Source of the DNA: Deltaproteobacteria bacterium | GTDB taxonomy: Bacteria > Myxococcota_A > JAADFL01 | Reading direction: 5' to 3' | DNA: 45,850 nt | NCBI GenBank assembly: GCA_013152945.1 | Contig: JAADFL010000185.1 | Span: forward strand, 1-45,850 | Translations under genes and position numbers: made by a program | In this document: in pieces, positions 7,136-15,724 of the stretch | Layout of the letters: each line of letters opens with the position of its first letter | Numbering within the stretch: the first letter of the stretch is position 1 | Notes under the pieces: generated by a model | Seen by the model: the letters and a program-made list of their open reading frames with translations, nothing else | The model's database searches: none | What the model was told of the DNA's origin: nothing

Positions 7136-9091
7136 TTATTGATCCGTTTCCTTTTGAACCAGGCACGGCCCGTATTCGAGCCCCTTTTCCTGGGATATCA
7201 TCAGAACGTAATTTGCCAGCACATTCGAAAATTCATCCCTCGTGTGGTCCTTGTCAGGCCAAGTCACGGTGAGCTTGTCTATCCGGCACGAATTGCCCAA
7301 TCCGAACCTGACGGCCAGGGAATTCTGCAGCCCGAAGTGGCCGTGACCGCCATCCACGTGCCTTGTTTGAAGCATGCCGTCCGCTAGGATCTCCACCCTT
7401 GCCCCTATTGCAGCCCGGTTGGCACCGCCCTCCCCGGCTCCTTCAAGATGTATCACGGTCCTGTTTGCAAGTTGGCCCACATCGTTCCTATACACGTGCA
7501 CTTCGGGTGTCTTCCACGGGCTGTCCCTCATCGTGCTCGATCCCATTACCAAGTCGTCATCGCCGTCGGAATCGATGTCAAAGGCAACCACTTCCTGCGG
7601 CCGTTCCTGGTCCACCCCGGAAATATCCGATACGTCCTGGTAACGCAACTTGTCGACATTCATCACCCTGTGGTACAAGAGACCCTTCTGGTCCGGGTAA
7701 TCGGACGCGGCGATGAACAAGTCTAGACCGCCGTCGTTGTCGAAGTCGAAAAAAACGGCTGAAATATCTCCCTCGTTCCAATCCTGTGTATAGTGTACCC
7801 TCGAAAGACCTGTAGCCTGCCTTCCCGGCCTGGTGAAATCTCCCTTACCGTCGTTGACCAATATCTGTGAAGGATCGGAGGACTCGCCCGCCCACCAGTG
7901 ACGGATCTCCGCATTGAACAGGTCCATGTCGCCATCATTGTCCACGTCTTCGCATAAAGTCGTAAACGTGTTGCCGTTCAGCCTGAACGGGTGGTCGTCC
8001 GTGCCGGGATTCCATGCAGGCGGGTCCGGGCATTGCACGGCGGGATTCGGCGGCTTGGGATCGCAGCCGCCCACGGTCTTGCAATAACACCTGTAGAACT
8101 GGTCGTCCGAGTAATTCCGCAATTCATCCCCTGCAAAGCCTGACTTTGCAGCCTGGTCCTCGAACTTCGCGCCCTTGTTCATCCACTGCATGTTCCATTG
8201 CCTGCCGTAAGCAGATACGAGCAGGTCCTGCATGCCGTCATTGTCCACGTCACATGCTGTAACACCGTAGGTCGGCCTGTGGTTCGTGCCCTTGTCGTAC
8301 CCGAACATGTCTGTTGTCAGTCCCACCTTGTCCGTGACATCTATAAACGTACCGTCTCCGTTTCCGCGGTACAACCTGTCCTGCAAACCCGGTAACTGAC
8401 CATAACGCATGTACCAAAAACCCACGAACAGGTCTATGTCGCCGTCAAGATCGTAATCCAGGAAGGTTGCTGAACTCGTACTCCACAAGCTCTGTTTTCC
8501 AGGTGTTACATCACTGTCGGGTGCAAACGAGAATTTGCCTGTTCCGTCGTTGAGGAGTATGGCGGACCTGTCTCCGGGATCATCCTTTGAAGGATCCGTG
8601 TACGTTCCGGAAAAGGCATCGAGGTCACCATCGTTATCCACGTCAGCAAATACCGCCAATTGTGCGGACCTGCCGTTTGTGCCTTCCTTGTTCTTGAGGA
8701 AACCCGAATCAAGGGTTTTATCCTCGAATCGTCCTTCCGCCTTGACCCGGTTCAAGAGCACCCTTTTCAGGAGTCCGCCCGGAATCTCATCCATGTTGTC
8801 CCTCTTGTTCGAAGTTACTTTGTGCACCACGAGGTCCGGCATCAAATCACCATCCAGGTCTGCTGCTGCAAGTCTGTTACCCTGAACATCCATGTCATCC
8901 TTGCCGAAGCCGACCTCTTTTGTGACATCGGTAAAGTACGGCCCACCGCCGAGCATGCCCGGCGAAAGACAAACCATGGGCGGAAGCTTGGGACCGGACA
9001 CCTTGTTCTCCTCGCAACCAAGAAAAAGCGCAATCCAAAGCAGTGCCAGAACCTGTGATGAAATAATATTTTTCCTTGTAAATCCGAACAT
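7136..9091 (-). CDS. FG-GAP/VCBS repeat lipoprotein with ASPIC/UnbV C-terminal domain (CRTAC1-like)
   Basis: A 651-residue predicted lipoprotein. The signal ends in LFLGC with the lipidated Cys at about residue 26. The body has at least six calcium-binding-type repeats (for example DVDNDGDLDAF, DYDLDGDIDLF, DVDNDGMQDLL, DFDNDGGLDLF) expected to form a beta-propeller. The last ~90 residues (RFGLGNSCRIDKLTVTWPD) match the ASPIC/UnbV domain. Proteins of this build are secreted or surface-bound; the ligand is unknown. AGGGAG and GAAGAGG lie just before the ATG. It forms a two-gene unit with the prepilin peptidase. Confidence 0.9.
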   Translation of the reverse strand: MFGFTRKNIISSQVLALLWIALFLGCEENKVSGPKLPPMVCLSPGMLGGGPYFTDVTKEVGFGKDDMDVQGNRLAAADLDGDLMPDLVVHKVTSNKRDNMDEIPGGLLKRVLLNRVKAEGRFEDKTLDSGFLKNKEGTNGRSAQLAVFADVDNDGDLDAFSGTYTDPSKDDPGDRSAILLNDGTGKFSFAPDSDVTPGKQSLWSTSSATFLDYDLDGDIDLFVGFWYMRYGQLPGLQDRLYRGNGDGTFIDVTDKVGLTTDMFGYDKGTNHRPTYGVTACDVDNDGMQDLLVSAYGRQWNMQWMNKGAKFEDQAAKSGFAGDELRNYSDDQFYRCYCKTVGGCDPKPPNPAVQCPDPPAWNPGTDDHPFRLNGNTFTTLCEDVDNDGDMDLFNAEIRHWWAGESSDPSQILVNDGKGDFTRPGRQATGLSRVHYTQDWNEGDISAVFFDFDNDGGLDLFIAASDYPDQKGLLYHRVMNVDKLRYQDVSDISGVDQERPQEVVAFDIDSDGDDDLVMGSSTMRDSPWKTPEVHVYRNDVGQLANRTVIHLEGAGEGGANRAAIGARVEILADGMLQTRHVDGGHGHFGLQNSLAVRFGLGNSCRIDKLTVTWPDKDHTRDEFSNVLANYVLMISQEKGLEYGPCLVQKETDQ

Positions 9092-9254
9092 GGCCTCTTC
9101 TCCCTGGAAAAAGAATCATGTCAATGATAAGGTAATTGCCGTTGCCAGGGCAAGTGGACTTGATTCACCGCGATTTTGTGGAAAGAAAACAGCGTCCGGC
9201 CCACATTTCCGGCTCGTGTCCCGCCACGTGACCCAGGTTGTCGGCGCGTCGATG

Positions 9255-9524
9255 CTACGGCCTCTTACCCGGCGCGCATCTGCCTATCTCTGCTTCGCAG
9301 TGGCGTGGTGCCGGGTAGCCACCGCCGCAGTACTCGTCCGTCCGGCAGTAAATTCCGAATGAGCAGTTGGAGTCGTCGTCGCAATAGTAGTAACCGAGGT
9401 CCTTGGCGTTCATGCATTTCATGGTGTTGAGCCAGCAGAACTCGTTTTCACCATAGTGGCTGTCACTGGTGCACCGTCCCGAGCCTTTCTGGTCTTGCCA
9501 CGACACGCGCGTGCTGGTATTCAA
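9255..9524 (-). pseudogene. Cys-rich protein remnant
   Basis: An 89-codon frame with about ten cysteines in a spaced pattern (DDDSNCSFGIYC, DEYCGGG, EIGRCAPG). This is like the Cys-rich repeats in deltaproteobacterial surface lipoproteins. It can only begin at a TTG directly after an in-frame TAA, has no ribosome binding site, no signal peptide, and abuts the divergent acetyltransferase gene. I read it as the C-terminal remnant of a larger secreted protein. It could instead be a small genuine gene. The 163 bases between it and 9091 show nothing else. Confidence 0.4.
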
Positions 9525-9532
9525 TTATACCC

Positions 9533-10063
9533 ATGAGAGCCGAACACAGTCTCGAAATAACTATAAGACCGGCCCGAATTCAGGACGCACAGCTCATTTC
9601 CGACATGATACACGAGCTTGCCAGGTACGAAAGGCATCCAGAGGACTGCCGGGCTACCGGCAAAACAATAGAGGCCCAGCTCTTTAAACAGGATCCCAGG
9701 CCCGCAGAATGCCTGATTGCAGAGTTGTCCGGTGAGCCCGTGGGGTTCGCATTGTTCTTTCACAATTTTTCGACGTGGGAGTGCGCTCCGGGCCTGTACC
9801 TCGAAGATCTGTTCGTCCGGCCCGGACACAGGGGCAAGGGGGCGGGCAAGGCATTATTCAAGAGAATAGCCGTAATAGCAGTGCAACGGGGATGCAAGAG
9901 ACTCGAGTTCTCTGTCCTGGACTGGAACGAGCCAAGCATTCGCTTCTACCAAGCCCAAAAGGCAAGGGCCATGGCCGAATGGACTGTATACAGGATTCAA
10001 TCCAGGGATCTGCAGGAACTTGCAGGCATTGACGAACCGGGCTGGAGCCGAAACCGCCGGTGA
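9533..10063 (+). CDS. GNAT-family N-acetyltransferase, SSAT/thialysine-acetyltransferase-like
   Basis: A 176-residue GNAT protein. The acetyl-CoA-binding motif A is LEDLFVRPGHRGKGAGKALF, with the RxxGxG/A loop intact, followed by motif B WNEPSIRFYQ. The order LYLEDLFV...GKALF and WNEPSIRFY is that of the spermidine/spermine and thialysine N-acetyltransferases. It should acetylate a polyamine, lysine analogue or related amine in the cytoplasm. No clear Shine-Dalgarno precedes the ATG. It ends 35 bases before the DsrE-like gene on the same strand. Confidence 0.85.
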   Translation: MRAEHSLEITIRPARIQDAQLISDMIHELARYERHPEDCRATGKTIEAQLFKQDPRPAECLIAELSGEPVGFALFFHNFSTWECAPGLYLEDLFVRPGHRGKGAGKALFKRIAVIAVQRGCKRLEFSVLDWNEPSIRFYQAQKARAMAEWTVYRIQSRDLQELAGIDEPGWSRNRR

Positions 10064-10098
10064 TTACGAAATATAACGGATTTCCAAAGGAGTACCAC

Positions 10099-10557
10099 AT
10101 GAAACCTTATGAAAAGAACGGCAGTGGCACAAAAAGAGTGGCCCTGGTGTGCACCAACTTCACCATGCAGAGCGCCTTCGGCCTGCTGATCCTGGCTCTC
10201 AACTCGGCAAGGCTGGGATACGAAACACTGATTTACTTCACCTTCGAGGGGCTCAACATGATAAGGCCGGGCAAGCTGAAAAACCTGCTCTACTTTCCCA
10301 CCGGAGTCAACCCGAGCGAGCCCAAGGTCGAGCGTTATACCGAGGAACTAAGGAAAAAGATGGAGGATAAGGACATTCCCTTCGTTGAGGACATGCTAGA
10401 AATGGCCCAACTAGAGGGCGTCAAGTTCCTGGCCTGCAAGACATCTGCGGATCTCTTCGACCTGGGGCAGGACGACTTCATCGACGGGGTCGAGATAATG
10501 GTGGCCGAGGACTTCATGAAAAAGGCCACCCACTCTGACCTGCATATGGTCTTTTGA
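10099..10557 (+). CDS. DsrE/DsrF/DrsH-like family protein (DsrE2-type)
   Basis: A 152-residue protein starting at ATG 10099, 6 bases after AAAGGAG (10086-10092); an upstream start at 10060 is less likely. The pattern matches the DsrE2-like group: a first strand RVALVCTNFTMQSAF, a central conserved Cys in KFLACKTSADLF, and a final segment DGVEIMVAEDFMKKA. Members are small soluble proteins linked to sulfur relay or persulfide handling, with the central Cys as the probable carrier residue. No sulfur-oxidation genes are nearby, so the physiological role is open. Confidence 0.8.
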   Translation: MKPYEKNGSGTKRVALVCTNFTMQSAFGLLILALNSARLGYETLIYFTFEGLNMIRPGKLKNLLYFPTGVNPSEPKVERYTEELRKKMEDKDIPFVEDMLEMAQLEGVKFLACKTSADLFDLGQDDFIDGVEIMVAEDFMKKATHSDLHMVF

Positions 10558-10844
10558 TCTTCGAGGCGGTAATGGTCGTGGATTCGACTTGTCCCGCCAT
10601 AGCTTATAAAGCGACGGCGGATTCCCGCTGCAATAGCAAATGCGGTGTTGTCATAACCTGAGTCTTAAGCAAGCCCGACATCCTAAGTCATGCTACCACA
10701 AGGCGTTATCAAGAATAATATCTCACACTACATCGCCTACCCAAAAGAAGTACATTTTGCACTTGATTTCCTGCTCAGGAATGGCATTTTGTAGCCTGTA
10801 GTGATCGCAAATGACATACAGAAGGTAAAAACATGGCGACATGA
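10558..10844 (+). other. Gene-free left flank of the defence-type island
   Basis: No open frame of convincing composition and no RNA gene recognised. Base composition shifts toward A+T relative to the genes on the left. It is the left border of the island that runs to about 15650. I found no clear direct repeat shared with the right border. Confidence 0.4.
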
Positions 10845-11063
10845 TTGACTCTTGATGAAGTGGCGAAGCACTAAAGAATCGGTAAGTCCACCATTTACCG
10901 ACTCGCACGCGCTGGCGACCTACCTGCTCATCGTGTTGGGTGTATATGGCGGTCCGATGTGGAGAAATTGGATAAGTGGATGAAAAGGAACTCCCGGCAT
11001 TTTCACTCTTCAAGTCCGACCGCACAAGCACAGACCAAGACGCGGAAGCGCAAGACCCGATGA
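10845..11063 (+). pseudogene. Broken excisionase-type helix-turn-helix gene (HTH_17/MerR-like)
   Basis: The frame reads LTLDEVAKH, a TAA stop at 10872-10874, then RIGKSTIYRLARAGDLPAHR and VGCIWRSDVEKLDKWMKR. This is the standard layout of excisionase-family DNA-binding domains (DEVAK..., stress on Y-R-L-A-R-A-G-DLPA and the W-R wing). The internal stop splits the first recognition helices from the rest. After KWMKR the frame continues with unrelated residues to TGA 11061-11063, while the OLD-nuclease frame begins in another phase across the same bases. It is thus both interrupted and joined to a foreign gene. Confidence 0.6.
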
Positions 11064-12292
11064 AAGCAGCGGTTGACAAAGCTTTGAAGTCAAAGGAAGC
11101 GGAACTTGAAGCCATTTCAAAATATGTTCAAAAGCAAGTTGAGACAATAGCCCAAAAGACCGTCGAGAAAATTCGGGAAATGGATCCGATGCTTGCCAGT
11201 GAACTGAAACCTCGCTTCAGCCCGCCATCATGGAAAAATGTCTTTAAAATCAGCCTTACGGACGACGATCAGATTTCCATCAACAAACGAGGCAGCGGTG
11301 TACGCCGTCTCATCCTCCTAAATTTCTTCAGAGCGAAAGCAGAACAGACAGCCTCTGCAGGAAATGCTCCAGGAATTATCTATGCGGTTGAGGAACCCGA
11401 AACAAGCCAGCATCCGAACAATCAACGAATGCTTATGGATGCTTTTGCGAATTTAGCCGACGAGCCAAACCGACAGGTTATTCTATCCACTCACACGCCG
11501 ATGTTGGCTCGCACATTGCCCGCCGATTCGCTACGCTACATTGAAGTTCAAAGCGATGGTACCCGGACAATCCATGCCGGAGATGAAGAAACGATTTCGC
11601 CTATTGCGAATGCACTAGGGGTTCTTGCTGACCATGATGTGAAGCTTTTCATTGGTATAGAAGGGCGTAACGACATCAATTTCTTGCGAGACATCTCAAA
11701 AATCCTCCATGCGGCGGACGATACAGTCCCCGACTTGTACGCCCTTGAGGACAAAAGCCAAGTCATATTCTTCCCAATGGGAGGAGCCAATCTGGCTCTT
11801 TGGGCCTCACGTACAAGACATTTGAATATCCCGGAATTCTACATTGAGGACAGTGACCTTACCGCTGCAGGAACGTCTTCACATCAACAGGAGGTAGACA
11901 ATACCAACAACAAACCAAACTGTGCTGCCGTTCTGACTCAGAAACGTGAAATGGAGAACTATTTACACCCTAACGCCATTAAGGCGGCTCGCTCAGAAGC
12001 AGATATTCAGTTTGGGGATTATGACGATGTGCCGCTGTTGGCGGCAAAGGCGCTCCATGACGCAAGTAATTCCGGCAACAACTGGGAAGATTTGACAGAC
12101 GACAAGAAGGTAAAGAAGGTATCACAAGCGAAGAAATGGCTTAACACAGAAGCCGTTGAAAAGATGACGCCGGAACTTCTTGCCGAACGGGATCCAGTTG
12201 GAGAGGTCAAAAGCTCGTTTACGAAGATAGTTGAACTGATGAATGTTCACAGACCGATAGCGGCAAATAGACACAACCAGGGTAGTTTCTGA
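10976..12292 (+). pseudogene. OLD-family ATPase/TOPRIM nuclease, 5'-truncated
   Basis: The 438-codon frame holds the C-terminal part of an overcoming-lysogenization-defect (OLD) type protein. It has an ABC signature NKRGSGVRRLILL, a Walker B YAVEEPETSQHP, an H-loop VILSTHTPMLA, and a TOPRIM start KLFIGIEGRNDINFL with a later acidic EDSDL. There is no Walker A and no N-terminal ATPase half. The frame starts at a GTG directly after an in-frame stop and overlaps the HTH remnant, so the 5' portion was lost, apparently by a deletion joining near 10980-10990. Without the P-loop it should not hydrolyse ATP. Its stop overlaps the methyltransferase start (TGATG), implying an original operon. Confidence 0.8.
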
Positions 12293-14505
12293 TGATTGAG
12301 CAAAATTTCGATATACCTTTTATTTCGGACCTTGCTCTTCGGGAGAAGCAGATTCAACAGAACTACCGTCCTGTTATCGCTGTGCACAAGTGGTTTGCCC
12401 GGCGACCAGGCACCTTGTTTCGCGGCTTGCTGTTGTCCGAGTTCTCGGACAAGCCGCTACGCGAGGCGTTTTACAGGTCGAATAACTTCCCTGGTCTCCA
12501 TGTCGCGGACCCTTTCATGGGTGGTGGGACACCGATTCTTGAGGCCAATCGAGTGGGTTGCGATGTTACGGGGTTTGACATAAACCCAATGGCCTGGTGG
12601 ATTGTCAAACAGGAAATAGAGCACATTAATCTTCGTGATTATGAGAAAGCCACCGTTTTCTTGCGGACAGCACTTGAAAAGGAGGTCGGGCATCTCTACC
12701 GTACCCGTTGCGTCTTTTGTGGTTCAGACGATGCTCACGTAAAATATTTTCTTTGGGTAAAAGTTAAAAAGTGCAGGGAATGTGGAGAAGAGATAAACCT
12801 GTTTCCAGGATATCTCCTTGCCGCCGATTCCAGGCACCCTAAAAATGTCTTTGTATGCCCGGCTTGCGGTGAATTAACGGAAACAGACGACAGGAAAAAT
12901 CCAGGACGGTGCAGCCATTGCTCCGCTGATTTGGTTCTTGACGGACCAGCCAAGCGGGGCAGATGCAGATGCCCTGCATGCAGGAGTGACAACTTATTTC
13001 CCGATGCCGAACTTGGTCCGCCACGCCATCGTCTTTTTGCCATCGAATACCATTGCCAAGTGTGCAAGCCCACTCATAAAGGGAGATTTTTCAAAAGGCC
13101 TGACTCCCAGGACATCAAGCGGGCCGGAGAGGCGGAAGAAAGGTGGAGGAAGATGCGTCCGAAGTATGTTCCCGATGATGAAATACCGAGCGGGGACGAG
13201 ACCAACAGGCTTCACCGCTGGGGATACAGACATTACCGGGAAATGTTCAATCCTCGACAGCTCGTCGGGTTAGAACTTTCCGCGCGTATTATCGCCGAAA
13301 CTCCGGATGAACGCGTACGCAATGCGCTTGCAACTAATCTGTCAGACTTGCTCCGTTACCAAAATATGTTATGCCGCTATGACACGAGGGCATTGAAATC
13401 GCTTGATATTTTTTCCGTGCATGGCTTCCCGGTGGGACTGATACAGTGCGAGTCAAATTTCCTGGGTATTACGGAGCCTGGCCGTTACATGTGTGTAGGA
13501 AGCGGAGGCTGGGCCAACATTATCGAAAAATTCAAAAAGGCGAAAGCGTATTGCGACAATCCGTTTGAGGTGCGCCACCATGGGCGTAGGAAAAAAGTAA
13601 TCCCGATTGACAAAGAATGGATTGGAGACCATATCAATGGTTCTGGTTCCGCTCATATCCGCACAGTCAATATCTCCTGCCAGGACGCAGCAATTTGTGA
13701 TTTGCCCGACAATTCACTGGACGCCGTCTTCACCGATCCTCCTTATTTCGGCAATGTCCAGTATGCGGAACTCATTGATTTTTGCTATGTCTGGCTCAAG
13801 CGATTGGTCGGGCAGACTTCCCATGCATTCAATGCTGTTTCAACCAGGAACGCAGACGAGTTAACGGGCAACGTGGACATGGGGCGCAATTTGGGTCATT
13901 TTACGGAAGGGCTTTCCGCCGTGTTTCAACGCATGTCAAAAGCCCTGAAACCGGGAGCGCCCCTTACGTTCACATATCATCACAATAAGATTGAGGCATA
14001 CTATCCTGTTGCGGTAGCAATTCTTGATGCGGGATTGACCTGTTCCGCGTCGTTTCCCTGTCCTGCGGAAATGGGCGCGTCCATACACATAAACGGGACG
14101 GGATCATCCATCATCGATACTGTGTTCGTCTGCCGTTCAACAGGAACCATGCGACGAAAATGGCTGGCGGATTCCCCGAAGGAGATAGCAAAAATCGTGG
14201 AGGAAGACCTTGCGCACCTCAGGGCAGGGAATGTCAATCCGACTCCAGGTGACATTAGGTGCATCACTTACGGCCATTTGATCCGCCTCGCGATATGGTC
14301 GCTCAGATGCGGATGGGATAAGAACAAACCAACTGCATCACGCTTAGGCGTTGTTGCGAATTGGCTCCTGCGGTTCGGAGGACAGGGCGAAGTGGAAAAG
14401 TTTATGGAGACCAACAGAACAGCAACGACAAAGGATATGCCTTTGTTCGCCGTCCACGAAGGCGTTGCGGAATATGGAGCCGAATGTGACAACGTTTCCT
14501 TTTGA
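12292..14505 (+). CDS. Adenine-specific-type DNA methyltransferase (DUF1156-like)
   Basis: A 737-residue protein that looks complete. The N-terminus (AVHKWFARRPGTLFRGLLL) and SAM-binding motif DPFMGGGT (from Asp73) resemble the DUF1156-type methylases. The catalytic motif is DPPYFGNVQYAEL (from Asp482). Between them are several zinc-ribbon-like Cys pairs (CVFC/CREC, CPAC/CSHC, CPAC, CQVC), probably for target recognition or folding. It presumably methylates an amino group of adenine, or less likely cytosine, within a DNA site for a restriction or phage-defence system. It overlaps the truncated OLD gene by one base and the following gene by 32. Arginine is often CGN here, whereas neighbours use much AGG (by eye), which fits horizontal origin. 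Confidence 0.85.
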   Translation: MIEQNFDIPFISDLALREKQIQQNYRPVIAVHKWFARRPGTLFRGLLLSEFSDKPLREAFYRSNNFPGLHVADPFMGGGTPILEANRVGCDVTGFDINPMAWWIVKQEIEHINLRDYEKATVFLRTALEKEVGHLYRTRCVFCGSDDAHVKYFLWVKVKKCRECGEEINLFPGYLLAADSRHPKNVFVCPACGELTETDDRKNPGRCSHCSADLVLDGPAKRGRCRCPACRSDNLFPDAELGPPRHRLFAIEYHCQVCKPTHKGRFFKRPDSQDIKRAGEAEERWRKMRPKYVPDDEIPSGDETNRLHRWGYRHYREMFNPRQLVGLELSARIIAETPDERVRNALATNLSDLLRYQNMLCRYDTRALKSLDIFSVHGFPVGLIQCESNFLGITEPGRYMCVGSGGWANIIEKFKKAKAYCDNPFEVRHHGRRKKVIPIDKEWIGDHINGSGSAHIRTVNISCQDAAICDLPDNSLDAVFTDPPYFGNVQYAELIDFCYVWLKRLVGQTSHAFNAVSTRNADELTGNVDMGRNLGHFTEGLSAVFQRMSKALKPGAPLTFTYHHNKIEAYYPVAVAILDAGLTCSASFPCPAEMGASIHINGTGSSIIDTVFVCRSTGTMRRKWLADSPKEIAKIVEEDLAHLRAGNVNPTPGDIRCITYGHLIRLAIWSLRCGWDKNKPTASRLGVVANWLLRFGGQGEVEKFMETNRTATTKDMPLFAVHEGVAEYGAECDNVSF

Positions 14506-15184
14506 AGTTTCCCTGGAGAAGATTCTCCAGGACCCTGAAAGTTATGTAGATGCCGTATTTTCATGCCTTGAGTCTGAATTTCTCGTCATGCCAAAAGGGG
14601 CTGGCTTTGTTGAATATCCTGTATTTGAGCGTGGATACGAGGCCTTAAAGATGGCCACCGCAGGTTTCTCACAGCTTGATCCGGAAAAAGTATTTCGGGT
14701 AACAGTTTCTGAGCCGATCTCGATTGTGGTGTTGCGCTCAATGCTCGGTTTTACGCCCCCTGAGTGGGGCTATGTCACTACACAGAGAACGGGTGTTTCG
14801 GTTACTCAAGGCTTCGTGCGCTCGCTGGACCGGAAGGTTCGAATGAACCCTGAAACGGAACTCAACACCAACGGTGTTACCAAAGAACGGCTCAAAGCAA
14901 TGGTCAAGACCGCATGCGGTTTACTTTCGTCCGGTGTCCCAGAAGTGGACGAGGAACAACTGCATCGCCTGGACAAGGCTGATACCAGAAATGGCATTGA
15001 CAGCATCAAGAACCTGGCAGGGATAGGTGTTCCCTACGCCATGCTGCTCTATGAACGATTTCTCGATAGCTCCTCGTCTACCTTTTTTTCTATCATTCTT
15101 GGTAGTAAAAGCCTCTCTGTCGGGCCTTCAATTAGCACGCCCCGATCTGCAAAGAGGAGGTCACACCGAGTGAGAGTCATGTAA
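14474..15184 (+). pseudogene. 3'-truncated partner gene of the methyltransferase, family not recognised
   Basis: From ATG 14474 (or GTG 14486) a coherent protein runs to about YAMLLYERF near 15062. It includes PISIVVLRSMLGFTPPEWGY and TQGFVRSLDRKVRMNPETEL. After that the frame reads through bases that are the antisense of an OLD gene fragment, ending at 15184. The true gene is thus cut at about 15060. Its position just behind a DNA methyltransferase, overlapping it, suggests a restriction endonuclease or another defence partner. I could not assign a family, so that function is inference from context. Confidence 0.55.
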
Positions 15185-15456
15185 CTATGTAAGAACCCTC
15201 GATTCTCGGTAGGTTCGTCATTTAGGCCCGATTGAAGATCTTTGACCTCCGTCGTAAAAATCCCGCGTGATTCGGCGCGGGGTTGAGCAAGAAAGTAACG
15301 CATCGAATCAAAAGTAGCCTCGTTTGCTATATGAGGCGAATGGGTCGTCACGATGAACTGAACCGGCCATGGGTTTCCGTTGTTGTATTCCTTTGAGAAA
15401 AAGTTGGCTATCTCTGACAGCTTGCGGATGAAGACAGTCTGCATTTGTGGGGTCAT
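15049..15456 (-). pseudogene. Internal fragment of a second OLD-family nuclease gene
   Basis: On the minus strand a frame encodes HPQ-like PQMQTVFIRKLSEIANFF, the H-loop FIVTTHSPHIANEA, and the TOPRIM start RGVLIEGPTERLLLPRMIE, then ends at the junction near 15060. Both the N-terminal ATPase part and most of the TOPRIM domain are missing. It is inverted relative to, and different in sequence from, the OLD remnant at 10976-12292. The fragment joins directly to the cut 3' end of the plus-strand gene, marking a rearrangement point. Confidence 0.7.
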
Positions 15457-15507
15457 TGGGGTCTTCGGCTTCCAAGCTGGCTTTGAAAAGCTTGGGAATG
15501 CGCTCTT

Positions 15508-15632
15508 TCATAGATTTGAAGAACGCTGGTTTTTCGGGTTCCAAGTCATCAAAGATGGCTTGGACTTTCCGTTTTCCCAACGGTTTACCGTGGCGAAGCT
15601 GACGCCAAGTTCCCGTTTATTGGTGAGTCGGC
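15508..15632 (-). pseudogene. Xre-type helix-turn-helix fragment
   Basis: A minus-strand stretch (about 15632 down to 15555) reads LTNKRELGVSFATVNRWENG followed by KSKPS. This is the recognition-helix block of Xre/Cro-like regulators. The residues before it lack the usual first helices, and the frame soon ends after MTWNPKNQRSS. It appears to be the remains of a regulator or of an HTH-containing protein at the right border of the island. Confidence 0.4.
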
Positions 15633-15724
15633 CGGGGTGGCGGCCACGATACTGTTGCGCCGAAGAGCAGAAAGATGATAACCACGGAACCAAACAACAA
15701 CCTTCTAAGAGGAGGAGCATCAAA

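Noticed and set aside
8892-9362. 156-codon plus-strand frame opposite the FG-GAP lipoprotein start
   Set aside because: It is antisense to the well-supported lipoprotein gene and has low-complexity composition with no recognisable domain.
14474-15062. XamI-type or other named restriction endonuclease
   Set aside because: I compared it from memory with XamI-like sequences and saw no match, so no family name is given despite the suggestive position next to a methyltransferase.
15308-15580. 90-codon minus-strand frame upstream of the second OLD fragment
   Set aside because: It overlaps the HTH and OLD remnants in other frames and shows no domain; treated as debris of the rearranged island border.
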